This document shows, in pieces, positions 25,390 through 35,102 of a stretch of DNA of 44,037 nucleotides. The translations under genes and the position numbers were made by a program. Within the stretch, counting starts at the first letter, position 1; the number at the start of each line of letters is the position of its first letter. This DNA comes from Gammaproteobacteria bacterium (GTDB lineage: Bacteria > Pseudomonadota > Gammaproteobacteria > Chromatiales > Chromatiaceae): positions 1 through 44,037 of the forward strand of contig JAAELC010000385.1 in NCBI GenBank assembly GCA_024227135.1. Reading direction: 5' to 3'. The notes under the pieces were generated by a model. The model saw only the letters and a program-made list of their open reading frames with translations. It did no database searches and was not told where the DNA came from.

Positions 25390-25626
25390 GACTCCTTCGA
25401 ATAATCGACTCCCGAACCTGGATGCCCCCATTCCGGAATTTATTCGGTTTGCGGATCGTGAGCCGGTTCGTGAATGTTGGTCGGGGGTATTAATTCTGTG
25501 ACTCCGACGAATCGAAAGGGGCGACTTCTGTTCTGGCAAAACGCCACTTTAATTATTGAGGTTAATAGAATCAAAAGGGGCAGATGCCGGTCTTTTTGAA
25601 CATAACTTTCAACCAAGAGGAATAGA

Positions 25627-26763
25627 ATGGAATTGACCCAGGAACAGGCCATGATCCGTGATATGGCACGGGAGTTCGCCCGGGAGCGTCTGGCGCCCAA
25701 CGCGGCCGAATGGGACAAAAACCGTACTTTCCCAGCCGAGGCGCTGTCGGAAATGGCTCAGCTGGGGCTCTACGGCATGATGGTTCCCGAGGAATGGGGT
25801 GGTTCAGGGGCTGATTATGTCTCCTTTGCCCTGGCCATCGAGGAAATCGCTGCCGGTGATGGCGCTTGCTCCACCATTCTCAGTGTCAATAATTCCCTGG
25901 TGTGCGGTCTGCTGCTCAAATACGCGACACAGGCCCAGAAAACCCGGTTTCTCCGACCCCTCGCCGAAGGCGCTATGTTGGGTGCGTTTTGCCTGACCGA
26001 ACCCCAGGCGGGTTCCGATGCCTCAGCACTCAACATGCGGGCAGAGCGGGACGGGGATGAGTATTTGCTCAACGGGGTCAAGCAGTTCATTACATCGGGT
26101 CTCAATGCTCAGGTGGCCATCGTTTTTGCAGTGACCGACCCGGCCGCAGGGAAACGGGGGATCAGCTGTTTTCTGGTACCCACGGATACACCGGGTTACC
26201 AGGTGGCCAGCATTGAGCAGAAGCTGGGGCAGCATGCCTCGGATACCGCCCAGATTCTGTTTGAGGAGTGCCGTGTCCCCGCAGATTTCATGCTGGGAGA
26301 ACCGGGAGAAGGGTATAAAATCGCCCTCTCCAATCTGGAAGCCGGACGAATCGGGATTGCTTCACAATCCGTGGGCATGGCGCGGGCAGCCTATGAATCG
26401 GCACTGGCCTACGCCAGGGAACGGGAGACGTTCGGCAAACCTATTATCGAGCATCAGGCGGTAGGGTTTCGCCTGGCAGATATGGCAACCCAGCTGGAAG
26501 CGGCCCATTTGCTGGTTCTCAACGCCGCACGTCTTCGGGATCGGGGCAGTCCCTGCCTCAAAGAGGCCTGTATGGCGAAACTTTTTGCATCGGAGATGGC
26601 CGAAAAGGTCTGTTCTGCCGCTATCCAGGTGCTGGGTGGTTATGGCTATCTGAAAGATTTTCCGGTGGAGCGCATCTACCGGGATGTTCGTATTACCCAG
26701 ATCTACGAGGGCACCAGTGATATTCAGCGCATGGTGATTGCACGTGCCCTGGTCGGAGAGTGA
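25627..26763 (+). CDS. Acyl-CoA dehydrogenase, short or branched-chain type
   Basis: 378 aa, ATG after AGAGGAAT. Standard acyl-CoA dehydrogenase: [22 protein letters not shown], and catalytic Glu361 in YEGTSDIQR, the canonical position (unlike liuA). The family member is probably for a short or branched acyl-CoA such as 2-methylbutyryl- or isobutyryl-CoA; the exact substrate cannot be told. A 237-bp gap separates it from the thiolase, so a second promoter is possible. Next gene starts 6 bases after its stop. Confidence 0.88.
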   Translation: MELTQEQAMIRDMAREFARERLAPNAAEWDKNRTFPAEALSEMAQLGLYGMMVPEEWGGSGADYVSFALAIEEIAAGDGACSTILSVNNSLVCGLLLKYATQAQKTRFLRPLAEGAMLGAFCLTEPQAGSDASALNMRAERDGDEYLLNGVKQFITSGLNAQVAIVFAVTDPAAGKRGISCFLVPTDTPGYQVASIEQKLGQHASDTAQILFEECRVPADFMLGEPGEGYKIALSNLEAGRIGIASQSVGMARAAYESALAYARERETFGKPIIEHQAVGFRLADMATQLEAAHLLVLNAARLRDRGSPCLKEACMAKLFASEMAEKVCSAAIQVLGGYGYLKDFPVERIYRDVRITQIYEGTSDIQRMVIARALVGE

Positions 26764-26769
26764 TTGATC

Positions 26770-27372
26770 ATGCCTGCACCCATCGAATTCTATTTTGATT
26801 TCTATTCCCCCTATGGTTACCTGGCCAGCACCCGGATCGACGGGATCGCAGCCCGCAATGGCAGAGAAGTGGTCTGGCGGCCTTTCATGCTGGGTCCCGC
26901 GTTTCAGTCGACCGGGCATCGCCCGTTAACGGATACCCCGCTGATGGGGGACTATGTGATCCGGGATTTTGCGCGTTGTGCACGGCTCCTGGGTGTCCCT
27001 TTCCAGCTTCCGGAAGTGTTTCCAAAAGCCGCGCTGGCGCCGGCCAGAGCCTTTTACTGGTTGGTGGATGATCGGCCTGATACTGCCCGGAGCCTGGCAC
27101 GGTCTGTTTACCATGCCACGTTCGGGGAGGGAAAGGATGGAGCGGATCCTGTGCTGCTTACCGAGCTGGCGAAGGAGGCCGGGGTGGACCCGGCGGCGTT
27201 GAACGATGCTATCCAGCGCCCCGAGATAAAAAGCCGGCTCAAGACCGAAACGGAGGCGGCGATGGCGAGAGGGGTCTTTGGTTCCCCTTACTTTTTCGTG
27301 GATGATGAGCCCTTCTGGGGGCATGACCGTCTGGATCAGGTCGAGCGCTGGTTACAGACGGGAGGATGGTGA
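26770..27372 (+). CDS. 2-hydroxychromene-2-carboxylate isomerase family (DsbA/GST-kappa fold) protein
   Basis: 200 aa from the ATG at 26770 (GGAGAG upstream; an in-frame TTG lies 6 bases earlier). The sequence opens [15 protein letters not shown], the NahD/DsbA-like signature with Ser-Pro in place of the CxxC motif, and ends with [19 protein letters not shown]. Family members isomerise 2-hydroxychromene-2-carboxylate using glutathione. No naphthalene genes lie nearby, so its job in an acyl-CoA operon is unclear. The stop overlaps the next start (TGATG). Confidence 0.82.
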   Translation: MPAPIEFYFDFYSPYGYLASTRIDGIAARNGREVVWRPFMLGPAFQSTGHRPLTDTPLMGDYVIRDFARCARLLGVPFQLPEVFPKAALAPARAFYWLVDDRPDTARSLARSVYHATFGEGKDGADPVLLTELAKEAGVDPAALNDAIQRPEIKSRLKTETEAAMARGVFGSPYFFVDDEPFWGHDRLDQVERWLQTGGW

Positions 27373-28979
27373 TGTCAGAAATAAACAGTCGCATCAATAC
27401 CCGCAGCGAAGAGTTCATGGGTAACCGGGAGTCCATGCAGGACCTGGTGGATGATTTACGTCGAAAGGTTTCCAGGATTTCTCTGGGGGGCGGCGAAAGG
27501 GCGCGGGAAAAACACCTGGGCAGGGGCAAGCTGTTACCCCGGGAACGAATTCGGGTGTTGCTGGATTCTGCTTCTCCCTTCCTGGAGTTGTCCCAGTTTG
27601 CCGCCTGGGATCTGTACGAGGATGCAGTGCCCGCTGCCGGCATTATCACGGGTATTGGGCGGGTCAGCGGTCAGGAGTGCATGATCGTGGCCAACGATGC
27701 CACGGTCAAAGGCGGCACCTACTACCCGATGACGGTAAAAAAACACCTGCGGGCTCAGGATATCGCGGCGGAAAATCACCTGCCCTGTATCTATCTGGTA
27801 GATTCCGGCGGGGCCTATCTGCCCCGGCAGGACGAAGTGTTTCCCGACAGGGACCATTTTGGCAGGATCTTTTTCAATCAAGCCAATCTCTCGGCGGCGG
27901 GGATTCCCCAGATAGCCGTTGTCATGGGATCCTGCACCGCAGGCGGCGCCTATGTACCGGCCATGTGCGATGAAAGCATCATCGTCAGGCAACAGGGCAC
28001 CATCTTTCTCGGTGGGCCTCCCCTGGTCAAGGCAGCGACGGGTGAGGTGGTGAGCGCCGAGGATCTGGGTGGGGCGGACGTTCATTCCCGAACATCGGGG
28101 GTGACCGATCACTATGCCATGAACGATACCCACGCGCTGGGGCTGGCCAGGCGTGCCATTGCCCATCTCAACCGGGTCAAGCAGCCGGATATCGCCGTGC
28201 GGGAGAACCGGGAGCCGAAATATCCTGTGGACGATCTCTACGGCATCCTGCCGGCAGATCCGCGCAGGCCTTTTGATATTCGCGAAGTGATTGCCAGGAT
28301 CGTCGATGGCAGTGAGTTCGACGAATTCAAACGACTCTACGGCACCACACTGGTCTGTGGATTTGCTCATATTCACGGTTATCCGGTGGGGATCGTTGCC
28401 AACAACGGCATTCTGTTTTCCGAATCGGCTCTCAAGGGTGCCCATTTCGTGGAACTCTGCAGCCAGCGGGGGATTCCGCTGGTATTCCTGCAGAATATCA
28501 CCGGATTCATGGTCGGCAGAAAATATGAAGAGCGGGGAATCGCCAAGGATGGGGCGAAGATGGTGACCGCAGTGGCCTGTGCCCGGGTTCCCAAGTTCAC
28601 CATTGTGGTTGGCGGCAGTTTCGGTGCTGGAAACTATGCGATGTGTGGCCGGGCCTACGGTGCCCGGTTTATGTGGATGTGGCCAAATGCACGCATCTCA
28701 GTGATGGGTGGGGATCAGGCCTCCAACGTGCTGGCTCAGATCAAGCGGGATGCCATCGAGTCCAGAGGGGGCGAATGGACGGAGGCGCAGGAACATTCGT
28801 TCAAGACCCCCATTCGTGATCAGTACGAGAAGCAGGGGCACCCCTATTACGCCAGCGCCCGGCTCTGGGATGATGGGATTATTGATCCGGTGGACACGCG
28901 GATGGTGCTGGGGCTGGGTATCTCCGCAGCCCTGAACGCACCTCCCGAGGAGACCCGGTTTGGCGTGTTTCGAATGTGA
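27372..28979 (+). CDS. liuB: Methylcrotonyl-CoA carboxylase, carboxyltransferase (beta) subunit
   Basis: 535 aa from the ATG at 27372, 6 bases after GGAGG; an ATG at 27366 lies too close to that site. Carboxyltransferase of the propionyl/methylcrotonyl family, with [23 protein letters not shown] and [22 protein letters not shown]. The full-length match to the methylcrotonyl type and the neighbours fix the substrate: carboxyl transfer from biotin to 3-methylcrotonyl-CoA. The partner alpha subunit is 62 bases downstream. Confidence 0.93.
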   Translation: MSEINSRINTRSEEFMGNRESMQDLVDDLRRKVSRISLGGGERAREKHLGRGKLLPRERIRVLLDSASPFLELSQFAAWDLYEDAVPAAGIITGIGRVSGQECMIVANDATVKGGTYYPMTVKKHLRAQDIAAENHLPCIYLVDSGGAYLPRQDEVFPDRDHFGRIFFNQANLSAAGIPQIAVVMGSCTAGGAYVPAMCDESIIVRQQGTIFLGGPPLVKAATGEVVSAEDLGGADVHSRTSGVTDHYAMNDTHALGLARRAIAHLNRVKQPDIAVRENREPKYPVDDLYGILPADPRRPFDIREVIARIVDGSEFDEFKRLYGTTLVCGFAHIHGYPVGIVANNGILFSESALKGAHFVELCSQRGIPLVFLQNITGFMVGRKYEERGIAKDGAKMVTAVACARVPKFTIVVGGSFGAGNYAMCGRAYGARFMWMWPNARISVMGGDQASNVLAQIKRDAIESRGGEWTEAQEHSFKTPIRDQYEKQGHPYYASARLWDDGIIDPVDTRMVLGLGISAALNAPPEETRFGVFRM

Positions 28980-29041
28980 TTCGTCGCCAGAGGTTACATT
29001 GTTTCTAATAAAGTATCTTATTATCAGATGGATACCTGCCA

Positions 29042-31033
29042 ATGTTCGATAAGATTATAATTGCAAACCGGGGTGAGATTGCCTGTCGTGTCGCTCGCAG
29101 TGCACGCCGAATGGGTATTGGGACGGTAGCCGTCTACTCCGAAGCGGACAGCAGAGCAATGCACGTCAGTCTGTGCGACGAGGCTTATCTGATCGGTCCG
29201 GCAGCGGCGAGAGACAGCTATCTGCGCTTTGATCGTATTCTCGATGTGGCGGAGCGTGCCGGTGCCGGGGCGGTTCATCCCGGATACGGTTTCCTGTCGG
29301 AGAACTCCGAGTTCGCCCGTGCCTGCGCAGACCGGGGTATTGTTTTTATCGGCCCCCCCGCCAGCGCGATCGTTGCCATGGGATCTAAAAGCGAAGCCAA
29401 GGCGTTGATGTCCGATGCCGGAGTGCCGCTGGTTCCCGGCTACCATGGGGACGATCAGTCCACGGAGGTGCTGCTGCAGGCCGCGGAAACCATGGGATAC
29501 CCCCTGCTGATCAAAGCATCCGCCGGTGGAGGCGGGAAGGGCATGCGGGTGGTGGAGGGCAAAGCGGGTTTTGAACCCGCCCTGGAGTCCGCCCGACGGG
29601 AAGCCCGCAGTGCGTTTGGGGATGACCAAGTGTTGCTGGAACGTTACCTGATTTCACCAAGGCATGTGGAGTTACAGGTTTTTGCGGACACGCTGGGTAA
29701 TGCGGTACACCTCTTCGAAAGGGACTGCTCGATCCAGCGTCGCCACCAGAAAGTGCTGGAGGAGGCACCCGCGCCCGGTATGACCCCGGCACTAAGGGCC
29801 CGCATGGGCGAGGCTGCTGTGAACGCTGCCCGGGCTATCGGTTATGTGGGAGCGGGCACCGTGGAGTTTCTCCTCGATTCCACGGGTGAGTTTTACTTCA
29901 TGGAGATGAATACCCGGTTGCAGGTCGAGCATCCCGTAACCGAGATGATTTCGGGGCAGGATCTGGTCGAATGGCAATTGAGGGTGGCATCCGGCGAACC
30001 CCTTCCCCTGGACCAGGCGTCCCTGAGACTCAATGGCCATGCCATCGAAGCCCGGGTCTACGCTGAAACCCCGAAACGGGATTTCCTGCCTTCGACAGGA
30101 AAACTGCGTTACCTGAAAGCACCGCTGGAGAGTCCCCATGTCCGCATCGACACCGGTGTGGCGCAGGGAGATGAAGTGAGCGTCCATTACGACCCCATGA
30201 TCGCCAAACTGATCGTCTGGGACCAGGACCGGGACAGTGCCTTACGACGTCTGCGGGCAGCCCTCGGTGACTATCGGATCGTGGGGGTGAGTACCAATCT
30301 GGAGTTCCTTTCGACCCTCTGCGCCCTGCCGGCCTATGCCGATGCCCAGCTCGATACGGGCTTTATCGAAACCCATGAGCATGAACTCTTTCCGGAAAAA
30401 GGGGAACTGCCCGATGACGTCATGGCATTGGCCTGTCTGGAAGAACTGCTGCAGGAGAGGCGGCGGACCCAGGCCGCCCGGGTGGCTTCCAAGGACCCCT
30501 GGTCACCCTGGGGGCTGGGTAATGGCTGGCGTTTGAATCAGGAGAATTTTCAGACACTGCATTACATTGTGGGGGGAAATAAACGTGTGGTGACCGCCCA
30601 TTACCAGAAGGATGTTTTTCTGATCGAACTGCCGGGTGGGGAGTGCAGGGTTTCCGGTGAGTTGCTTGGGAATGGAGAACTGCTGGCAGATATCGAAGGC
30701 CGACGGCTGAAAGCCGCCGTGGTCAGGCATGGACACGAACTGACCATTCTATACCAGGGCAAGTCCTGGCAACTGACCAGCTACGATCCGCGACTGGATG
30801 CCATGGAAGGGGAAAGTGACGCAGGAGGGCTTGTCGCCCCGATGCCCGGCTCGGTGGTGGCGATCAATGTGGTCCAGGGTGACGAGGTGCAGAAGGGCGA
30901 GTTGCTCATGGTGCTGGAAGCCATGAAAATGGAACATTCGATCACCGCGCCCAATGACGGGGTGATCACAGAAATTCGCTTTGGTGTGGGGGACCAGGTG
31001 GAGGAGGGTGATGCGCTTCTGGATTTGGAGTAG
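29042..31033 (+). CDS. liuD: Methylcrotonyl-CoA carboxylase, biotin carboxylase/biotin carrier (alpha) subunit
   Basis: 663 aa, ATG. Biotin carboxylase domain at about 1-445 (IANRGEIACRV, the ATP-binding KASAGGGGKGMR, EMNTRLQVEHPVTE), then a linker and a C-terminal biotinyl domain with Lys629 in EAMKMEH. It carboxylates its own biotin with ATP and bicarbonate and works with the liuB product. A liuC gene normally sits between liuB and liuD; here only 62 bases separate them. Confidence 0.93.
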   Translation: MFDKIIIANRGEIACRVARSARRMGIGTVAVYSEADSRAMHVSLCDEAYLIGPAAARDSYLRFDRILDVAERAGAGAVHPGYGFLSENSEFARACADRGIVFIGPPASAIVAMGSKSEAKALMSDAGVPLVPGYHGDDQSTEVLLQAAETMGYPLLIKASAGGGGKGMRVVEGKAGFEPALESARREARSAFGDDQVLLERYLISPRHVELQVFADTLGNAVHLFERDCSIQRRHQKVLEEAPAPGMTPALRARMGEAAVNAARAIGYVGAGTVEFLLDSTGEFYFMEMNTRLQVEHPVTEMISGQDLVEWQLRVASGEPLPLDQASLRLNGHAIEARVYAETPKRDFLPSTGKLRYLKAPLESPHVRIDTGVAQGDEVSVHYDPMIAKLIVWDQDRDSALRRLRAALGDYRIVGVSTNLEFLSTLCALPAYADAQLDTGFIETHEHELFPEKGELPDDVMALACLEELLQERRRTQAARVASKDPWSPWGLGNGWRLNQENFQTLHYIVGGNKRVVTAHYQKDVFLIELPGGECRVSGELLGNGELLADIEGRRLKAAVVRHGHELTILYQGKSWQLTSYDPRLDAMEGESDAGGLVAPMPGSVVAINVVQGDEVQKGELLMVLEAMKMEHSITAPNDGVITEIRFGVGDQVEEGDALLDLE

Positions 31034-31186
31034 TTTCCAGATATATGCATTATCTAGCTGATAAATATTAAATATTATTAGTAACTTTCTGTAAAACTTC
31101 GAAATGAACTGTGAAAAGAGTAACTTGGGCGGGGCTTCGATCCAGCTCCGAGAGAAGCCGATGATCAGCAGTCCTGACCGCCAGCC

Positions 31187-32113
31187 GTGAACAGAATACA
31201 GCAGGAAACGGACCTGCCCGAGCGCGTCAAGATCGTGGAAGTCGGCCCGCGGGACGGGTTGCAAAATGAATCAGCTACTGTTCCTCTGGAGGTTAAGGTC
31301 GGATTGATCGAGCGGCTGGGGGCGGCGGGTCTTCCGGCGATCGAGACGGGCAGCTTCGTCTCTCCGAAATGGGTGCCTCAGATGGCTGACAGCGATCGGG
31401 TGTATGGCGCGATCAGAAAACGGGCAGGGGTTGGTTATCCCGTGCTCGTACCGAATAGCCGTGGGCTTGCCGGGGCGCTCAAGGCCGGTGTTCAGGAGGT
31501 CGCCGTGTTTGCCGCGGCCTCGGAAAGCTTCACCCGCAAAAACATCAATTCCACCATCGATGAGAGTCTGGAGCGTTACCGGAGTGTGGTAGCTGAAGCG
31601 CTGGACAGCGGGCTCAGGGTGCGTGGTTATGTTTCCTGTGTGCTGGGTTGTCCCTACGAGGGGGCGATAACCCCCGACGCCGTGGCCCGTGTGGCGGGTC
31701 AGCTCGACAGCATGGGGTGTTACGAGATCTCCCTCGGGGACACCATCGGTGCGGGTACACCACGGGATGCAAGGGATATGATCCGGGTGGTGTCTGAGCG
31801 GATCCCGGTACAACGGCTGGCCGCCCATTTTCACGATACCTACGGACAGGGGCTGGCTAATGTACTGGCGGTCCTTCAGGAAGGGGTCAGCGTCGTTGAC
31901 GGCTCGGTTTCCGGGCTCGGGGGCTGTCCCTATGCCAAGGGTGCCACCGGCAACCTGGCTACCGAAGACCTGCTCTACATGCTGGACGGCATGGGTATAA
32001 AGACCGGGGTGGATATGGGCCGGCTGCTGGATGCCGGGCGGTTTATCTGCGAGCACCTGGGGCGCCGTCCGGTGTCGAGGGTGGGGCAGGCCCGGTGGGT
32101 CAGAAAAGACTGA
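31187..32113 (+). CDS. liuE: Hydroxymethylglutaryl-CoA lyase
   Basis: 308 aa by a GTG start with no clear ribosome site; no better in-frame start is visible. TIM-barrel DRE-family lyase: [11 protein letters not shown] at the N-terminus, [21 protein letters not shown], and the signature loop [14 protein letters not shown] with catalytic Cys247. It splits HMG-CoA into acetoacetate and acetyl-CoA, the last step of leucine degradation. It follows liuD after a 153-bp AT-rich spacer. Confidence 0.92.
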   Translation: MNRIQQETDLPERVKIVEVGPRDGLQNESATVPLEVKVGLIERLGAAGLPAIETGSFVSPKWVPQMADSDRVYGAIRKRAGVGYPVLVPNSRGLAGALKAGVQEVAVFAAASESFTRKNINSTIDESLERYRSVVAEALDSGLRVRGYVSCVLGCPYEGAITPDAVARVAGQLDSMGCYEISLGDTIGAGTPRDARDMIRVVSERIPVQRLAAHFHDTYGQGLANVLAVLQEGVSVVDGSVSGLGGCPYAKGATGNLATEDLLYMLDGMGIKTGVDMGRLLDAGRFICEHLGRRPVSRVGQARWVRKD

Positions 32114-32428
32114 CTCTCTTGAAGGATTAGTTGCCGGGCTTTAGTTAAGATGGGTTGGGCGATCGGTTTGAGACCTCTCTGGCTTCAGCGTAGCAAGCGT
32201 TTGATGTGACCTTTCACCCCTGGTTACTTTTACTATCCGCTTACCTGTTACACCTTGTTCGTGGTTGTTAACAATGGTTAACAAAACGATCCACCAGGTT
32301 AACCAAACGCATCTGGAGTCGTTCACATACCATCTCTACCCTGTAATACAGGAATTATGGAATCGGAAGTATTCGGAGAAGTTGTCGCAATCCGGCCGTT
32401 CCTTAAAAACTGTCAACAGGAGAAGAGC
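32114..32428. other. Intergenic region upstream of the torA-like gene
   Basis: No gene is supported in these 315 bases. The right half holds three GTTAAC motifs (see the separate entry) and the AGGAG ribosome site just before torA. A GTTCACATAC stretch near 32321 resembles a Tor box, but only weakly. Confidence 0.5.
32267..32303. promoter_or_regulatory. Three helically phased GTTAAC sites upstream of torA
   Basis: GTTAAC occurs at 32267-32272, 32277-32282 and 32298-32303. The starts are 10 and 21 bases apart, close to one and two turns of the helix, so all face one side of the DNA. This is the arrangement expected of repeated response-regulator sites, and the TorR-like regulator is encoded 7 kb downstream. 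The sequence is unlike the E. coli Tor box, so assignment is inference. Confidence 0.5.
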
Positions 32429-35080
32429 ATGGATATTACCAGAAGAAATTTTCTCAAGACCTCTCTGGCATCAGCAGTTGCCGCCAATGGTCTGTCACTA
32501 TTCAGCCCCAAGGCCGTATTTGGTGATGACACTGTACTGATTCCCCATGCCTGCCATTGGGGCCCCTTCAAGGCGGTGGTGAAGGGCGGCGTTCTGGTAG
32601 GGGTCCAGCCGTTGACCGATCTCGATGCAATGCCAACTAAAATGCTGACCGAGGGATTGTTGAGTCGTGTGTATGACAAGACACGGGTAAAATACCCAAT
32701 GGTTCGCAAGTCCTATCTTGAAAATCCCACCGGTGATACGAAACCCCATCTACGTGGAAAGGAACCCTTCGTACGGGTCAGTTGGGATCAAGCGTTGGCT
32801 CTCGCAGCCAATGCGATACTCAATACCGCTGAAAAGTACGGAAACGGGGCTCTTTTCAGCAGCTCTTACGGTGGTTGGTCACACGCAGGGGTACTGCGTC
32901 CCCAAGTGTTACAGGGGAGGTTGTTTGGTCTTATCGGGGGGCATACACCCACCACAGGGGACTATTCCGGTGGTGCCTCCCAGGTTAGTCTGCCTCATGT
33001 TATTGGCGATATGGAGGTCTACTCCGCTCAAACAGCCTGGGAAGTGATGGCAGAGAATACCGAAGTGATGGTCTGGATTGGATGTGACCCATGGAAGAAC
33101 AATCGCATCGAGTATCGCGTTGCAGACCACCAGATGTACCCCCACTGGAAAAAGATCAAAGAGAGTGGTGTTCACTTTGTTTCTATCAATCCCCAGTACA
33201 CTACCACCGATGAAGCAATGGATTCAGAATGGGTCAAGATTGTTCCAAATACCGATACCGCACTTTTCTCGGCTATGGCTTACCATGTCTATACGACAGG
33301 GAAACACGATCAAGCCTATATCGATAAGTACACCGTAGGGTTTGATAAGTATCTACCTTATCTGCTGGGAAAGGACGCCGACGGAACACCGCCAAAAACC
33401 CCTGAGTGGGCCTCGAAGATTACCGGTATTCCGGCTGAGAAGATAATCAATCTGGCAGAACTGTTTGCCAGCAAGCGTACTCAGTTTGCCGGTGCGTGGT
33501 CTCTGCAACGTGCTCACCACGGAGAGATGACTCACTGGGCGATTATAAATTTTGCAGCGATGATAGGGAAAATTGGAAAACCTGGTCAAGGTGTTGGCTT
33601 CAGCTGGCATTATGGCAATGGGGGCATGCCCCAATCAGGTCAGTCCATGCCGGTGGGACTCTCCCAGGGGCGTAATCCTGTAAAGAGCCGTTGTCCGGCT
33701 TCCCGTATCTCCGAAATGATTATGAATCCGGGAAAAACCTATGCTCGGGACGGGGAAGAGCACACCTACCCACTGGTAAAGCTTATCTACAATGCCGGTA
33801 ACAACTTCATGTCGCATCAGCAGGATACCAATGAACTATTGGCGGCAATGAACAAGAATATCGATACCGTTATTTGTCAGGATCCCTGGTGGTGTGCCTC
33901 GGCACGCTTTGCCGACATCGTTTTTCCAGCCAGTACAACACTGGAGCGTGATGACATCACATCCGGCGGCACTTACAGTAATGATAAGATTTATGCCATG
34001 CGGCAGGTTATAGAACCGGTAGGCGAGAGCCTGAGTGATTATGAGATCTTCCGCCGTCTTGCTGCAAAAATGGGTGTGGAATTTCAGTTTACCGAAGGAA
34101 AGCAGTTGCTCGATGTGGTTAAAGCGGGCTATGCACGAACCGGAACCGAGATGCCTTTCGAGGAGTTCTGGGAGAAGGGTGTGTTGCAATTGGATGTACC
34201 CAAATCGGCTAACCAATGGGTACGGCATGGTGATTTCTACAATGATCCAGACAAGTATCCACTGCATACCGTGTCAGGCAAGATCGAGATGTATTGCGAT
34301 ACTATCGCCAGGTTCGAATGCAAGGAGTGTCCACCGATTCCCAAGTATCTCGAACCCGTGGAGTTTCTGGGGAACGCTAAACCCGGGCAGGTTCATGTGG
34401 TGAGTCCACATCCAAGAATGCGTATTCACTCACAGATGGCGCAATCAGACTGTCGTAAGTATGAGAATGTCAGGGGTCGTCAATATGTGCGTATCAGTGT
34501 GGAGGACGCGCAGGAGAAAGGTATCAAGGATGGTGATTTGGTTGAGTTATATAACGATCGAGGTACGACGATTGCCGGAGCCGTTGTTTCAGACAAAATT
34601 ATGAAAGGCGTGGCAAGTCTTGAAGAAGGAAACTGGGTCCAGTTCGACTCAAAGGGCCGTTGTAACAATGGCTCGATCAATGTGATAACCACAAGTGTTC
34701 CTTCCAGCGATCTGAGTCAGGCTACCAGCGCCAACACTTGTATTGCTTCAATGAAAAAATGCACGGATGCTGAGACGGTAAGTCTGGCCTATGAGCCACC
34801 GAGTCTATTTGATATGTCGATGGACATGGATATTGCAGCTATGCGGCTACCGCAACGCACGATGAAGCTGAGAAGTGACTCACTGGCGGGTATGACGCCG
34901 GGAGAGAAAATGTTCTATGAACGCTGCACTGTCTGCCATGTACCACGGGAACCTGGAGATTATACCAAGAAGCAGTGGCATGGGATCACCCAGAGCATGT
35001 TTCCCAGGGCCGGATTGAACGATCAGGAAAAACTGGTTGTGCTCGGTTTTCTGGAAAAAAACGCCAAAGACGCTGACTAG
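32429..35080 (+). CDS. torA: Periplasmic TorA-type molybdopterin oxidoreductase with fused C-terminal cytochrome c domain
   Basis: 883 aa from the ATG at 32429, 6 bases after AGGAG. It begins with a Tat signal (RRNFLK), consistent with export of a folded molybdoenzyme. The body matches the TMAO/DMSO/biotin-sulfoxide reductase family, with the probable Mo ligand Ser180 in GDYSGGASQ and no N-terminal Fe-S cysteine motif. The last 65 residues are extra: a monohaem c domain with C833-TVC-H837 and a likely Met ligand in QSMFPRAGL, resembling the C-terminal domain of TorC. The electron donor domain is thus part of the enzyme. TMAO or another S/N-oxide is the probable acceptor. No torC or torD is in the window. 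Confidence 0.88.
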   Translation: MDITRRNFLKTSLASAVAANGLSLFSPKAVFGDDTVLIPHACHWGPFKAVVKGGVLVGVQPLTDLDAMPTKMLTEGLLSRVYDKTRVKYPMVRKSYLENPTGDTKPHLRGKEPFVRVSWDQALALAANAILNTAEKYGNGALFSSSYGGWSHAGVLRPQVLQGRLFGLIGGHTPTTGDYSGGASQVSLPHVIGDMEVYSAQTAWEVMAENTEVMVWIGCDPWKNNRIEYRVADHQMYPHWKKIKESGVHFVSINPQYTTTDEAMDSEWVKIVPNTDTALFSAMAYHVYTTGKHDQAYIDKYTVGFDKYLPYLLGKDADGTPPKTPEWASKITGIPAEKIINLAELFASKRTQFAGAWSLQRAHHGEMTHWAIINFAAMIGKIGKPGQGVGFSWHYGNGGMPQSGQSMPVGLSQGRNPVKSRCPASRISEMIMNPGKTYARDGEEHTYPLVKLIYNAGNNFMSHQQDTNELLAAMNKNIDTVICQDPWWCASARFADIVFPASTTLERDDITSGGTYSNDKIYAMRQVIEPVGESLSDYEIFRRLAAKMGVEFQFTEGKQLLDVVKAGYARTGTEMPFEEFWEKGVLQLDVPKSANQWVRHGDFYNDPDKYPLHTVSGKIEMYCDTIARFECKECPPIPKYLEPVEFLGNAKPGQVHVVSPHPRMRIHSQMAQSDCRKYENVRGRQYVRISVEDAQEKGIKDGDLVELYNDRGTTIAGAVVSDKIMKGVASLEEGNWVQFDSKGRCNNGSINVITTSVPSSDLSQATSANTCIASMKKCTDAETVSLAYEPPSLFDMSMDMDIAAMRLPQRTMKLRSDSLAGMTPGEKMFYERCTVCHVPREPGDYTKKQWHGITQSMFPRAGLNDQEKLVVLGFLEKNAKDAD

Positions 35081-35102
35081 TTGACAGCTGACCTTGAGTG
35101 CT

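Noticed and set aside
24580-25539. A 319-codon minus-strand frame opposite the thiolase
   Set aside because: Antisense shadow of a well-supported thiolase.
27534-28445. A 303-codon minus-strand frame opposite liuB
   Set aside because: Antisense shadow of the carboxyltransferase gene; no family resemblance and no start signal.
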